Notes: generated by a model not told the origin, from the sequence alone. A stretch of 64,000 nt of DNA from Magnetovibrio sp. (GCF_036568125.1 NZ_DATCTF010000015.1:1-64000); one strand, 5' to 3'; positions 1 to 9,150 are shown, counted from the first letter of the stretch. Numbers and translations are program-made.

Positions 1-139
1 TATGGACGCCATGGGCGCGGTGCGCTTGAAGGACGTCGACGAAGCCCAGGCCGCCATCGTCACCATCGCCAAGCAACTGGCCGACAGCGGCGAAATCGTC
101 ATCGCCGGTCAGGGCGAAGAAGAACAGCTGATATACTGA
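1..139 (+). CDS. fliG: Flagellar motor switch protein FliG, C-terminal end (partial)
   Basis: Only the last 45 codons are present; the gene runs off the left edge and stops with TGA at 137-139. The visible tail contains a [10 protein letters not shown] segment followed by an amphipathic helix, as in the end of the FliG C-terminal domain. FliG forms the rotor ring that contacts the stator and takes part in torque generation and switching. The fliH start follows directly, which supports the assignment because fliG-fliH order is common. Identity rests on a short tail plus context. Confidence 0.8.
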   Translation, partial: MDAMGAVRLKDVDEAQAAIVTIAKQLADSGEIVIAGQGEEEQLIY

Positions 140-140
140 T

Positions 141-1040
141 ATGATGACACCAGGATCAACGGACACGGCAATGACAGTGGCGGGCCACAAAAAATTTCTG
201 TTCGACCGGGATTTCAGTCCCGAAGCGGCGCTCAAGATGCAGTTGGAGGCACAAGCCAAGGCTGCGTCCGAGGCCGAGCCTGTCGAAATCGTGGAAGAAA
301 CGCTCGCCGACGTGCCCGTGACTTATACCGAAGAGGAACTGGCTCAAGCCCGCGCCGAAGGCTTCCAGGCAGGACACACCGAGGCCACTCGCGATCTGAC
401 ATCTGCCCTGGAACAACGCCTAACCAACACCATGGACGCCATCAACGCCCAAGTCGCGAACCTGTTCGATGCCTTTGCCCGCGACAAGGAAGAGCACAGC
501 CGTGATGCGGTTGCGGTGGCCACGGTGATCGTGCGCAAACTGTTTCCCGCCCTCAACATGGACAAGGCCATGGCCGAGATCGAGCACATGATCGTCGAAG
601 CCATGCAACGCACATCCGGGTCCCCGACCCTGATCATCCGCGTCACGCCGGACATGAAAGACGCCGTGGAAGCCAAGGTCACAGAACTGGCGGCGCTACG
701 CGGGCGCGACGGCACCGTGACGGTGATGGCCGATGCGAAAGTGGCAGAGGGCGACGCCACCATCGAATGGGACGGTGGCGGGATGGTCCGCGACAGTGCC
801 CTGATGTGGCAGGAAATCGATGAAATCATCGAGCGGAATCTGGGCTCGAAGCGCGCCCAAGGCGACACCGGCTCTCAGTCTGCTTCACATACTGAGACCG
901 CACAAGAACCTGCACAAGAGGTTGTGAACGACGCGGCAGTCGAGGACAATGAGAACCCAGCAACGGAGTCGCCTGGCGAAGGCTCCGAACAAGACGAAGC
1001 TGGCGACGGGACGCCGGAAACACCGGATAACAGCGGCTAA
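141..1040 (+). CDS. fliH: Flagellar assembly protein FliH
   Basis: This 299-residue protein is the likely FliH, the peripheral stalk-like regulator of the flagellar export ATPase FliI. The N-terminus has a KFLFDRDFSP motif (about residues 17-26), typical of alphaproteobacterial FliH. A charged, probably helical middle follows, then a FliH/V-ATPase-E-like domain (about 120-235). The last 60 or so residues are acidic and low-complexity (Glu, Asp, Thr, Pro), a tail that is not needed for the fold. It starts one base after the fliG stop and is followed by fliN, so it lies in the flagellar operon. Its partners fliI and fliJ are on the other strand at 10.0-12.0 kb. Confidence 0.85.
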   Translation: MMTPGSTDTAMTVAGHKKFLFDRDFSPEAALKMQLEAQAKAASEAEPVEIVEETLADVPVTYTEEELAQARAEGFQAGHTEATRDLTSALEQRLTNTMDAINAQVANLFDAFARDKEEHSRDAVAVATVIVRKLFPALNMDKAMAEIEHMIVEAMQRTSGSPTLIIRVTPDMKDAVEAKVTELAALRGRDGTVTVMADAKVAEGDATIEWDGGGMVRDSALMWQEIDEIIERNLGSKRAQGDTGSQSASHTETAQEPAQEVVNDAAVEDNENPATESPGEGSEQDEAGDGTPETPDNSG

Positions 1041-1064
1041 GTGGATTTAGCCCAGGAGATCGAT

Positions 1065-1439
1065 ATGGCTGACGAAAAAAGTCTGGAACTCAGCGAACTG
1101 GAAGACCCCACCCCCACGGCGCAAGCGAGCGACGACGATGAGGCCGAAGCGACTTTTGCTGAGTCTGCTGGTTTTACCGACATGCCGCGCAACGCCCGAG
1201 ACCTGGAAGCGGTCTACGACATTCCGGTCCAAGTGTCCGCGGTGCTGGGCAAGGCGACCATGCAGGTCAGCCAATTGCTTAAACTGGGACGCGGCGCGGT
1301 TGTCGAACTGGACCGCAAGGTCGGTGAAGCTATCGACATTTACGTCAACAACCGACTGGTCGCCCGCGGCGAAGTCGTGGTGGTTGAAGACCGCCTGGGC
1401 GTGACCATGACGGAAATCATCAAAACCGATCGAACTTAA
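1065..1439 (+). CDS. fliN: Flagellar motor switch protein FliN
   Basis: This 124-residue protein has a short acidic N-terminus and a SpoA (surface presentation of antigens) domain at about residues 45-124. The hallmark FliN features are visible: a VSAVLGKATMQVSQLLKLGRG segment, then VVELDR and the ending LGVTMTEII. FliN is part of the cytoplasmic C-ring and binds CheY-P and FliH. The ATG at 1065 is preferred over an in-frame GTG at 1041 because AGGAG at 1054-1058 lies six bases before the ATG. It follows fliH and precedes the stator-like gene. Confidence 0.92.
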   Translation: MADEKSLELSELEDPTPTAQASDDDEAEATFAESAGFTDMPRNARDLEAVYDIPVQVSAVLGKATMQVSQLLKLGRGAVVELDRKVGEAIDIYVNNRLVARGEVVVVEDRLGVTMTEIIKTDRT

Positions 1440-1477
1440 TCCTTCGGCGAGACGAAAGCGGCAAAGAGACCTTTCAT

Positions 1478-2287
1478 ATGGCGGACAGCTCCATTCACAT
1501 CACCAAGGCCAAGTCGTCGACCGACATCGCGACACTGATTGGTCTGATCGGTGGCTTCGGCCTTGTGATCGCCGCCATCATCACGGGCGGCTCACCCGGA
1601 TCGTTCATCAACATTCCTTCGGTGCTGATCGTCATCGGCGGCACTTTGTGCGTGACCATGATCTGCTTTTCTCTCCAGGAAATGGGCCGCACCGCCAAGG
1701 TCATCGTCAAAACCATTTCCTACACCTCGCGCGATCCATCCGAAGCCGCCATTCAAGTGCTGCAAATCGCCGAACTGGCCCGCCGCCAAGGTGTTCTTTC
1801 ATTGCAGGGCATCTTGGAGCAATTGGAAAGTGAGCCGCTGCTCTACAAAGGCATGTCCATGGTGGTGGACGGCACGCCCGGCGAAGAGGTCGAAACGATC
1901 TTGAAAAAAGACATGTTTTCAACCGTGCAACGCCATCAAAAAAGCGCCAACGTCTTAAAAAAAGCAGCTGAGTTCGCTCCCGCCATGGGCCTTATCGGCA
2001 CGCTCATCGGTCTGGTGCAGATGCTCGGCAACCTGGACGACCCCGGCTCCATCGGTCCGGCAATGGCTGTGGCCTTGCTTACGACATTCTACGGTGCGGT
2101 GCTCGCCAACATGGTGTTCGCGCCGATGGCTTCGAAACTGGACCGCAATTCCGTCGAAGAAGCCATGGTCAACAACATTTACGTCATGGGGGCCGCATCC
2201 ATCGGCCGCCAGGAAAACCCGCGCCGACTGGAAATGATGCTCAACAGCGTCCTGCCGCCGGCAAAACGTGTTGAATACTTCGACTGA
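1478..2287 (+). CDS. MotA/PomA-like flagellar stator subunit
   Basis: This 269-residue membrane protein belongs to the MotA/TolQ/ExbB proton-channel family. Hydrophobic segments lie near residues 20-38, 43-65, 165-185 and 195-218. A long cytoplasmic loop between the second and third should contact FliG. The AAEFAPAMGLIGTLIGLVQML stretch is the MotA/PomA third-helix signature. The length fits PomA/MotP better than the longer MotA. No motB/pomB partner lies beside it, so the B subunit must be elsewhere. The gene sits between fliN and flbD. Whether the coupling ion is sodium or a proton cannot be told from this subunit. Confidence 0.88.
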   Translation: MADSSIHITKAKSSTDIATLIGLIGGFGLVIAAIITGGSPGSFINIPSVLIVIGGTLCVTMICFSLQEMGRTAKVIVKTISYTSRDPSEAAIQVLQIAELARRQGVLSLQGILEQLESEPLLYKGMSMVVDGTPGEEVETILKKDMFSTVQRHQKSANVLKKAAEFAPAMGLIGTLIGLVQMLGNLDDPGSIGPAMAVALLTTFYGAVLANMVFAPMASKLDRNSVEEAMVNNIYVMGAASIGRQENPRRLEMMLNSVLPPAKRVEYFD

Positions 2288-2301
2288 GAAAGCTCACGCC
2301 C

Positions 2302-3669
2302 ATGCGATTGCTCATCATTGGAACTTTGGACGGACAAGTCGGCGCGGCCAGCCAGATCGCGTTGTCCCGTGGCGCAAAGGTCAATCATGTCGACACGATC
2401 GAGGGCGGCCTGGAATTTCTCCGTTCCGGGCGCGGCGCTGACTTGGTGTTGGCCGACGTCCAAGAAGACCTCGCCACCCTGATCGGCAGCCTTGAGGCCG
2501 AGCGCATCGCCGTGCCCGTCATTGCGTGCGGTGTTGGCAACGACACTCAGGCCGCCGTGCGCGCCATCAAGGCTGGCGCCAAAGAATACATCCCCCTGCC
2601 CCCCGATGCCGAGTTGATCGGCGCGGTACTGACCGCGGTGGCGGAAGAAAACTCAGACTTCATCCATACCGACGCGCGTATGACCGAGATCATCAAACTC
2701 GCCGACCAAGTCGCGCCGTCCGATGCCTCGATCCTCATCACCGGGCCTAGCGGCACGGGTAAGGAGATGATGGCGCGTTACCTGCACATCAAAAGCAAAC
2801 GTAAAAACGGGCCGTTCATTGCCGTCAACTGCGCCGCGATTCCGGAAAACCTGTTGGAATCCGAGTTGTTCGGCCATGAAAAGGGCGCCTTCACCGGCGC
2901 CGTTGCAAGACGCATCGGCAAATTCGAAGAAGCCAATGGCGGCACCATCTTGCTCGACGAAATCAGCGAAATGGAACCGCGCCTACAAGCCAAGTTGCTG
3001 CGTGTCCTGCAAGAACGCGAAGTCGATCGGGTCGGCTCGAACAAACCGGTCAAGGTCAATGTGCGCGTGCTCGCCACCTCGAACCGCGACATGGACAAAC
3101 ACGTCGCCAGTGGCGGATTCCGCGAAGATTTGTATTTCCGTCTCAACGTCGTGAACCTGCAATTGCCGCCGCTGAAAGAGCGCCCCGACGACATCATCGC
3201 GCTGGCGCGCCACTTCGCCGCCAAGTACTCCGAAGCCAACGGCATTCAGGCCCGTGGCCTGTCAGAGCAGGCCCAGGCGAAGCTGCTGGCCTACGACTGG
3301 CCCGGCAACGTGCGGGAATTGGAAAACGCCATGCATCGTTCGATCCTGTTGGCCAGCGGCGACGAAATCGGAACCGAGGCGATCTTGCTCAACGATTCCC
3401 CGCTCACCCCACGAAACACCGCCGCCACAGCAGGCGTTCAGTCGTCGGCGAACGCCGACCCCGGCGCGATGGTCGGCAAAACCGTTTCGGAGGTCGAGCG
3501 CGAATTGATCATCAACACCTTGGACCATTGTCTGGGCAACCGCACCCACGCGGCGACCATCCTCGGCATTTCGATCCGCACGCTGCGCAACAAGCTCAAG
3601 CAATACAATTCGGAGGGCTTCAACGTGCCCTCGCCCGGCGGAACCGAGGGGGAGCAACCGCCCCTTTGA
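2302..3669 (+). CDS. flbD: Sigma-54-dependent flagellar regulator FlbD
   Basis: This 455-residue activator has a receiver-like domain (1-120), an AAA+ sigma-54 activation domain (about 125-365) and a C-terminal Fis-type helix-turn-helix (about 400-440). Walker A is GPSGTGKE (148-155), the sigma-54 contact loop is GAFTGA (195-200) and Walker B is TILLDE (215-220). The receiver keeps an Asp at 52, but the usual Lys-Pro switch is replaced by IPLPP near 97-101, so normal phosphorylation switching is doubtful. In Caulobacter, FlbD activates class III/IV flagellar genes and is controlled by the trans-acting protein FliX; no fliX is visible here. The position in the flagellar operon supports the name. 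Confidence 0.9.
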   Translation: MRLLIIGTLDGQVGAASQIALSRGAKVNHVDTIEGGLEFLRSGRGADLVLADVQEDLATLIGSLEAERIAVPVIACGVGNDTQAAVRAIKAGAKEYIPLPPDAELIGAVLTAVAEENSDFIHTDARMTEIIKLADQVAPSDASILITGPSGTGKEMMARYLHIKSKRKNGPFIAVNCAAIPENLLESELFGHEKGAFTGAVARRIGKFEEANGGTILLDEISEMEPRLQAKLLRVLQEREVDRVGSNKPVKVNVRVLATSNRDMDKHVASGGFREDLYFRLNVVNLQLPPLKERPDDIIALARHFAAKYSEANGIQARGLSEQAQAKLLAYDWPGNVRELENAMHRSILLASGDEIGTEAILLNDSPLTPRNTAATAGVQSSANADPGAMVGKTVSEVERELIINTLDHCLGNRTHAATILGISIRTLRNKLKQYNSEGFNVPSPGGTEGEQPPL

Positions 3670-3737
3670 CGATCGCTCAGAGAAACGTCATTCCCATACA
3701 CCAAACCACTTACAGCAATAGGCTCTAACACCCGATT

Positions 3738-5864
3738 ATGGCAGACCAAAACACCCCCACAGCCGTTGCCGACGACCCCTTTGCCGGGGGACGTTCGTTT
3801 CTGAACGCCATCTCGAAGCGCGGCGACATCATGATGGCGCTGGGCGTGGTGACCATTTTGGTGGTGCTGATCCTGCCCATGCCGACGTGGTTGCTCGATG
3901 CCAGCTTGGCGTTTTCGATCACGTTCTCGGTCCTGATCTTGATGACCGTGCTGTTTATCGAAAAACCTTTGGAATTCAACACATTCCCAACCGTTTTGCT
4001 GCTTGCCACGATGATCCGCCTGGCGCTGAACCTGGCCTCGACGCGCTTGATTCTGGCCCACGGCCACGAAGGCACCGACGCGGCGGGACAAGTGATCCAA
4101 GCCTTTGGCGGTTTCGTCATGGGCAACAATTTCGTCATTGGCATCATCGTGTTCATGATCTTGGTGTTGGTGAACTTCATCGTTATCACCAAGGGTTCGG
4201 GGCGTATCGCCGAAGTGTCCGCGCGCTTCACCCTGGACGCCATGCCGGGCAAACAGATGGCCATCGACGCCGATCTGTCCACCGGATTGATCGACGAAGA
4301 ACAAGCGCGCAACCGACGCAAGGAACTGGAAGACGAAAGCACGTTCTTCGGTTCCATGGACGGTGCGTCGAAGTTCGTGCGCGGCGACGCCATCGCCGGC
4401 CTGCTGATCACCTTCATCAACGTCATCGCCGGCATGATCATCGGCGTCGCCCAGCACGGCATGACCTTCGCCAATGCCGCCGACAACTTCACCCGCCTGA
4501 CCGTCGGCGACGGTCTGGTGACCCAGATCCCCGCCCTGGTGGTGTCGATCGCCGCCGGTATGATGGTCACCAAGGCCGGTGTGCGCGGCGCGACGGAAAA
4601 AGCTTTGTTCCGTCAGGTCGGCGGACAACCCCGCGCCATGGGCGTAAGCTCGTTTTTGCTTGGCGCCATGTCGTTGCTGCCGGGCATTCCGTTCTTCCCG
4701 TTTATGTTGCTGTCGGTGGTGACCTTCACCATCGCTTTCGTGATCAATCGCGGCCAAGAAAAGGTCAAAGCCGAAGAAGAAGCGGAAGCTCAGGCAATCG
4801 AGGCTCAAGAGGCGCAGATAACGCCGGACGAGCCGATTTCCACGGCGTTGAAAATCGATCTGCTGCGTTTGGAACTCGGTTATGGCTTGCTGTCGCTGAT
4901 CAACAATCCGCGCGACGGCAAACGCCTGACCGACCAAATCAAGGCCCTGCGGCGCCAAATCGCGACCGAGATGGGCTTCGTCATGCCATCGGTGCGCATT
5001 CAAGACAACATGCAGTTGGACGCCAATACCTATATCGTGCGCACCAAGGAAATCGAAGCCGGGCGCGGCGAGTTGCGCCCCAACATGTTGCTGGTGATGG
5101 ATCCGCGCGGCGAAGATATCACGTTGCCCGGCGAAAAAACGGTCGAGCCGACCTTTGGCCTACCGGCCATGTGGATCGACGAGCAAAACCGCGAAGAAGC
5201 CTTGTTCCGTGGCTACACCGTAGTCGATCCCGCCACCGTCATCACCACGCACCTGACGGAAGTCATCAAAGACAACATGCCCGAGCTGTTGTCGTATGCG
5301 GAAACGCAAAAACTGATCGACGAGTTGGACGACGAGCACAAGAAACTCATCGAAGAGATGATCCCCGCCCAGATTTCCATGGGCGGCACCCAACGCGTGC
5401 TGCAGAACCTGCTCACTGAACGGGTTTCGATCCGTGACCTGCCGACCATTATGGAGGGCATTTCCGAAGCCTGCGGCATGACCCGCAACGTGACCATGAT
5501 CACCGAGCATGTACGCGCCCGACTGGCGCGCCAAATCAGCGACATGAACGTCAATGAGCAGGGCGTGATCGTGTTGTTATCGCTGTCACCGGAATGGGAG
5601 CAGCGCTTTGCCGAATCCCTGGTCGGCCAAGGCGACGATCGCCAGTTGTCGATGGCCCCGTCGCACTTGCAGGAATTCATCACCCAACTGCGCAACGCAT
5701 ACGAACGACAGGCCATGATGGGCGAGGTTCCGGCCTTGATGACCAGCCCCGGTATCCGCCCGTACGTACGTTCCATTATCGAACGGTTCCGACCCTCGAC
5801 CGTGGTCATGAGCCAGAACGAAATTCATCCCAAAGCCAAAATCAAGACTGTCGGTCAAGTCTAA
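3738..5864 (+). CDS. flhA: Flagellar export gate protein FlhA
   Basis: This 708-residue protein is FlhA, the export-gate component of the flagellar type III secretion system. The N-terminal half has about eight hydrophobic helices. Between them lies the conserved FHIPEP-family cytoplasmic loop, with the motif RIAEVSARFTLDAMPGKQMA near residues 155-175. The C-terminal half (about 360-700) is the cytosolic ring domain that docks chaperone-substrate complexes. Length and sequence match the family throughout. It lies 68 bases after flbD, and the MinD-like gene begins 20 bases after its stop; flhF, often found at this point, is absent. Confidence 0.96.
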   Translation: MADQNTPTAVADDPFAGGRSFLNAISKRGDIMMALGVVTILVVLILPMPTWLLDASLAFSITFSVLILMTVLFIEKPLEFNTFPTVLLLATMIRLALNLASTRLILAHGHEGTDAAGQVIQAFGGFVMGNNFVIGIIVFMILVLVNFIVITKGSGRIAEVSARFTLDAMPGKQMAIDADLSTGLIDEEQARNRRKELEDESTFFGSMDGASKFVRGDAIAGLLITFINVIAGMIIGVAQHGMTFANAADNFTRLTVGDGLVTQIPALVVSIAAGMMVTKAGVRGATEKALFRQVGGQPRAMGVSSFLLGAMSLLPGIPFFPFMLLSVVTFTIAFVINRGQEKVKAEEEAEAQAIEAQEAQITPDEPISTALKIDLLRLELGYGLLSLINNPRDGKRLTDQIKALRRQIATEMGFVMPSVRIQDNMQLDANTYIVRTKEIEAGRGELRPNMLLVMDPRGEDITLPGEKTVEPTFGLPAMWIDEQNREEALFRGYTVVDPATVITTHLTEVIKDNMPELLSYAETQKLIDELDDEHKKLIEEMIPAQISMGGTQRVLQNLLTERVSIRDLPTIMEGISEACGMTRNVTMITEHVRARLARQISDMNVNEQGVIVLLSLSPEWEQRFAESLVGQGDDRQLSMAPSHLQEFITQLRNAYERQAMMGEVPALMTSPGIRPYVRSIIERFRPSTVVMSQNEIHPKAKIKTVGQV

Positions 5865-5883
5865 CCTGGACTACCCTCAAGCC

Positions 5884-6666
5884 ATGTCAAACACGAACCC
5901 AGCCCCATCGCCCGCTAAACGCGGCAAAGGTCAAAATATCATCGCCGTTGCCTCGGGCAAAGGCGGGGTGGGCAAGACCTTTTTGGCCATCACGCTGGCA
6001 AGCGCGTTGTCCAACAAGGAACGCAAGGTTTTGCTGTTCGACGGCGATTTGGGCCTCGCCAACCTCGACATTCAGTTGGGTTTGATGCCGCAGCAAGATC
6101 TAGGTTCCGTGATCGCTGGGCGGCTGACGCTCAATCAAGCGGTGCTGCCGTTCCCCCAAGGCGGTTTCGACATCATCGCCGGACGCTCCGGTTCCGGCGG
6201 GCTGGCGAATATCCCGACATCGCGGCTGCAAATGCTCAACGAAGATTTGGCGCTGTTGGCTCAGGCTTACGACCACGTGATCTTGGATTTAGGGGCGGGG
6301 GTGGAGCGCACGGTGCGCCAGTTGACCCACAACGTCGGCACCTGCATCGTGGTCGCCACCGACGAACCGACCTCGCTGACGGATGCCTATGCGTTCATCA
6401 AGCTAACCCATATGGAACGGCCCAAGCTGGACATCCGCATCGTCATCAACGCCGCCAACTCAACGCGCGAGGGTGAACGCACCTACAACACCCTTTTGAA
6501 GGCGTGTGAAGGATTTTTAAAGATTTCTCCGCCATTATTGGGGGTCGTGCGCCGCGACCCAAAGGTGCGCGAGACCATCAAGGCCCAAGTGCCCTTGCTG
6601 ACGCGCTATCCCAACGCCGAAGCCGCCCAAGATATCGGCTTGATTGCCCGCAAATTGCTCGACTAG
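5884..6666 (+). CDS. flhG: MinD-like ATPase FlhG (YlxH)
   Basis: This 260-residue P-loop ATPase of the MinD/ParA family has the deviant Walker A GKGGVGKT at residues 25-32, the FDGDLGLANLDIQLG segment typical of FlhG, and a VILDLGAG Walker B near 130. FlhG controls flagellar number or placement, usually by stimulating the SRP-type GTPase FlhF through an N-terminal DQAxxLR motif. That motif is not visible in the 20-residue N-terminal extension, and flhF is not adjacent. The gene lies between flhA and a FliK-like gene, which supports a flagellar role rather than cell division. No strong ribosome-binding site was seen before the ATG. Confidence 0.85.
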   Translation: MSNTNPAPSPAKRGKGQNIIAVASGKGGVGKTFLAITLASALSNKERKVLLFDGDLGLANLDIQLGLMPQQDLGSVIAGRLTLNQAVLPFPQGGFDIIAGRSGSGGLANIPTSRLQMLNEDLALLAQAYDHVILDLGAGVERTVRQLTHNVGTCIVVATDEPTSLTDAYAFIKLTHMERPKLDIRIVINAANSTREGERTYNTLLKACEGFLKISPPLLGVVRRDPKVRETIKAQVPLLTRYPNAEAAQDIGLIARKLLD

Positions 6667-6726
6667 GCGTATCGTTCGCAAAGGCAGAGACACAAACCGC
6701 AGGGAAGAAACCCGAAAGGTTACGTT

Positions 6727-8454
6727 ATGCCGACCGTACAGCCGCCACCGCCCTCGCCGCCGCCTACTGCGCCGTCAACCGGCCCCGCCGTCGCGGTCGC
6801 CGTGAAAGCTCCGGAAACCGTCAGTCAGCTGCGCCCGGGCCAAACCTTGCAGGCGACCCAGGTCGTTCAACCCACGCAGGCGACGCAACCGGCTCAGGCA
6901 ACTCAACCCACCACGCACATGACGCCGCCAACCGCTCCCGCGCCGACCCAATCTCTGCCGGCCAATCAGGTCCAGGTGCAGACCACGCTGGGGCCGGTCA
7001 CGCTGCAAACGACGCTGTCGATCCCCAAGGGTGCGGTTCTGACACTGATGCTCAGCCGCCTGACGCCCCAGCCGCAGTTTCTCATCACAGAAATCAACGG
7101 CAAGCCCGTTCCGGGAACGCAAGTGGCGCAAGCCGCTTTGCAAAATGCCGGGGCGAGCGCATTGGCAGGACAACGCACCGATACACCATCGTTGAACGAA
7201 GGTGCGCGCATCGGCGCGACCTTGTTGCGTCCGGCCAGCGTGCCGGTTACCAACGCACCGCAATCTCCCGCTCAAGCCTCGGGACAAACGCTGCTCCAAA
7301 CGCCCACACAGGTCGGCGCCCCCCCGCAACCCGCGGTCAGCCCATCCTCGCCGGTATCCACAGCCCAGACTGCTGTTTCCAGTTTACCGAACGCTCCGGC
7401 CCCAACGACTTCTGTCGGAACGCCCGCAGGGACGCCAGGAACGGCGCAAGCCGCACCGCCTCTAACGGCGCAGTCCGTGCAAATGCCATCGGGCACCCGC
7501 TTTACAGTGACGGTGGTGCGCATCGAACCGCCCGGCGTCGCGCTCAACACGGCTACTTCAGGCTCAAGCGGCGGACTGGCCGCTGGATCTACGATCGGCG
7601 GGACCGTCACCGGCACCACCGCGCAAGGACAACCGATCGTGCAAACGCCGCATGCAACCCTTGCCTTGGACACGACCGCCAAAATCGGCGAAGGCATGCG
7701 TGTGGTGCTGAAACTGGAAACCGCGCCAACGCTGCCCGACACTACAGACACCGCCAAACTAGGACGCACCGGCCCGTTGGAAAGCCTCGCCCAAGCCAAG
7801 GCATGGCCGCAACTGGACGAGGCGCTGAAGACCCTGGCCCATGCCGATCCCACACGGTTTCAGCATCTCGCCAACACGATATTGCCGCAACCGGGGGCGA
7901 AACTGTCCACTCAAATGCTGTTTTTCCTCAGCGCGCTCAAAGGCGGCGACATCAAAGCGTGGCTGGGCGATAGCGTCACTCGGGTAATCGAACGCGATCG
8001 CCCCGGCCTCACCGGCCGCTTGGGCAGCGATTTCCAGATCATGTCAAAGCTGGCGGATGAGCCGCAATCGGGCGATTGGCGTTTGGCGCTGATCCCGCTG
8101 TGGAACAGTGGCGCACTTGAACAGCTGCGCATGTACTACCGCAATCGCGGCGGACAAGACGATGACGACGGCGAAGACGACGGCACGCGGTTCGTGCTCG
8201 ACGTCGCGCTCAGCAACATCGGCCATGTGCAGATCGACGGCTTGATGAAACCGTCAGCAAAAAAATTGGACTTGATCGTACGTACCGAAGAACCGTTCCC
8301 CGACACCTGGCGCACCGACATCGCCGACATTTTCGTCGCGGCCCAAGACATCACCGGCATTGGCGGCAGTTTGGCCTTTCAGGCCGCGCCCGGAAACTTT
8401 ATTGAATTTCCCGCAATCGAAACGCCCAGCCCACAGCGCGGCCTGTTCGTGTGA
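6727..8454 (+). CDS. Probable FliK-like flagellar hook-length control protein
   Basis: This 575-residue protein has a low-complexity N-terminal two-thirds rich in Pro, Thr, Gln and Ala, including tandem TQATQP-like units near residues 40-60. A folded C-terminal domain follows (about 400-560). That layout is typical of FliK, whose extended N-terminus measures the hook and whose C-terminus contacts FlhB. The segment LDVALSNIGHVQIDGLM near 490 resembles the FliK C-terminal domain, in which a leucine and the LG/IG-x-V pattern recur. The flagellar neighbourhood agrees. The family is poorly conserved, so the name is an inference from layout and context. Confidence 0.6.
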   Translation: MPTVQPPPPSPPPTAPSTGPAVAVAVKAPETVSQLRPGQTLQATQVVQPTQATQPAQATQPTTHMTPPTAPAPTQSLPANQVQVQTTLGPVTLQTTLSIPKGAVLTLMLSRLTPQPQFLITEINGKPVPGTQVAQAALQNAGASALAGQRTDTPSLNEGARIGATLLRPASVPVTNAPQSPAQASGQTLLQTPTQVGAPPQPAVSPSSPVSTAQTAVSSLPNAPAPTTSVGTPAGTPGTAQAAPPLTAQSVQMPSGTRFTVTVVRIEPPGVALNTATSGSSGGLAAGSTIGGTVTGTTAQGQPIVQTPHATLALDTTAKIGEGMRVVLKLETAPTLPDTTDTAKLGRTGPLESLAQAKAWPQLDEALKTLAHADPTRFQHLANTILPQPGAKLSTQMLFFLSALKGGDIKAWLGDSVTRVIERDRPGLTGRLGSDFQIMSKLADEPQSGDWRLALIPLWNSGALEQLRMYYRNRGGQDDDDGEDDGTRFVLDVALSNIGHVQIDGLMKPSAKKLDLIVRTEEPFPDTWRTDIADIFVAAQDITGIGGSLAFQAAPGNFIEFPAIETPSPQRGLFV

Positions 8455-8503
8455 GAACGGAGCGTGATACAAAGGACAAGATGAGAGAACGAAGGAACTG
8501 CGT

Positions 8504-8899
8504 ATGGACCTGAACGAACGGCGCGCTCTTCTAGCGGTCGATAACAACCTGGATCGCAAACTGGATTATCTGGTCACGCTTTCGGGACATCTGCCCGGCG
8601 GAGGCGGCGCACGCCAACTGGTCAATGTGCGCTATGTGCCCGATAAGCTGATTTTACAAGCGCGCTCATTCGGCGCTTACCTCGAGGCCTTGGCCGAAAC
8701 ACCCTGGAACAATCCCGAAGATCTGGCCGTCACGGTGCTGACCGACATCAACAATGAAGTGATCGCGCGCTGGGTTCAGGTCAGCATCAACGTGCCGGAA
8801 TTGCAGCACCACGCCGTCGACACCCACGCAGTATTGATCGAAGACCGTCAGCCAGGATGGGATAACCCCGCGCTGCTCGGCCGCCTGGAACGCATATAA
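8504..8899 (+). CDS. Unknown protein at the end of the flagellar operon
   Basis: I do not recognise this 131-residue protein. It has no signal peptide or membrane helix, a GGGGAR loop near residue 33, and an alternating hydrophobic pattern through the middle that suggests an alpha/beta fold. The charged N-terminus (MDLNERRALLAVDNNLDRKLDY) is likely helical. The ATG is preceded by AAGGA with good spacing. It follows the FliK-like gene by 49 bases on the same strand, so a flagellar role is plausible but unproven. Confidence 0.7.
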   Translation: MDLNERRALLAVDNNLDRKLDYLVTLSGHLPGGGGARQLVNVRYVPDKLILQARSFGAYLEALAETPWNNPEDLAVTVLTDINNEVIARWVQVSINVPELQHHAVDTHAVLIEDRQPGWDNPALLGRLERI

Positions 8900-8923
8900 G
8901 CGCTCACAGTCGAAGTCTTAAAC

Positions 8924-9070
8924 TTACAGCGCGTCGCAGGTCTTGTTGCTGTCGAAAAACACCATGCGGCCAAGGCGGCATGCCACTTGACGCACGGTTA
9001 AAACAACCATCACGGTGGCAAAGCCAATCGCCAAGGCCGAGATCGCCCACAAAAAAATCAGTTCCAACAT
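8924..9070 (-). CDS. Small single-span membrane protein (48 residues)
   Basis: An uninterrupted 48-codon frame reads ATG at 9070 to TAA at 8924. The N-terminus MLELIFLWAISALAIGFATV is one hydrophobic span continuing to about residue 25. A short cytoplasmic-type tail with two Arg-containing turns and two Cys (residues 31 and 45) follows. GAAGGAAG lies eight bases before the ATG. An AT-rich 7-8-7 dyad lies about 60 bases upstream. The gene is convergent with the end of the flagellar operon. I do not recognise the family; the good ribosome-binding site and clean topology argue that it is real. Confidence 0.6.
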   Translation of the reverse strand: MLELIFLWAISALAIGFATVMVVLTVRQVACRLGRMVFFDSNKTCDAL

Positions 9071-9128
9071 ATTGGTCTTCCTTCGGGGTGTTGTTGCACG
9101 TTCAAGAGATGGATCGTTGCCACCTCCT

Positions 9129-9150
9129 TATATTAGATTTTTATAATATA
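9129..9150 (-). promoter_or_regulatory. AT-rich inverted repeat upstream of the small membrane protein
   Basis: TATATTA and TAATATA form perfect 7-base arms around an 8-base centre in otherwise GC-rich DNA. On the minus strand an AAGGAGG follows at once, then the 48-codon gene about 50 bases later. It could be a promoter -10 region, an operator, or both. Confidence 0.35.

Noticed and set aside
3438-5003. Long open frame (521 codons) on the minus strand opposite flbD and flhA
   Set aside because: It is the shadow of flhA. Composition is extreme in His, Gln and Asp, and the plus-strand protein is a clear FlhA.
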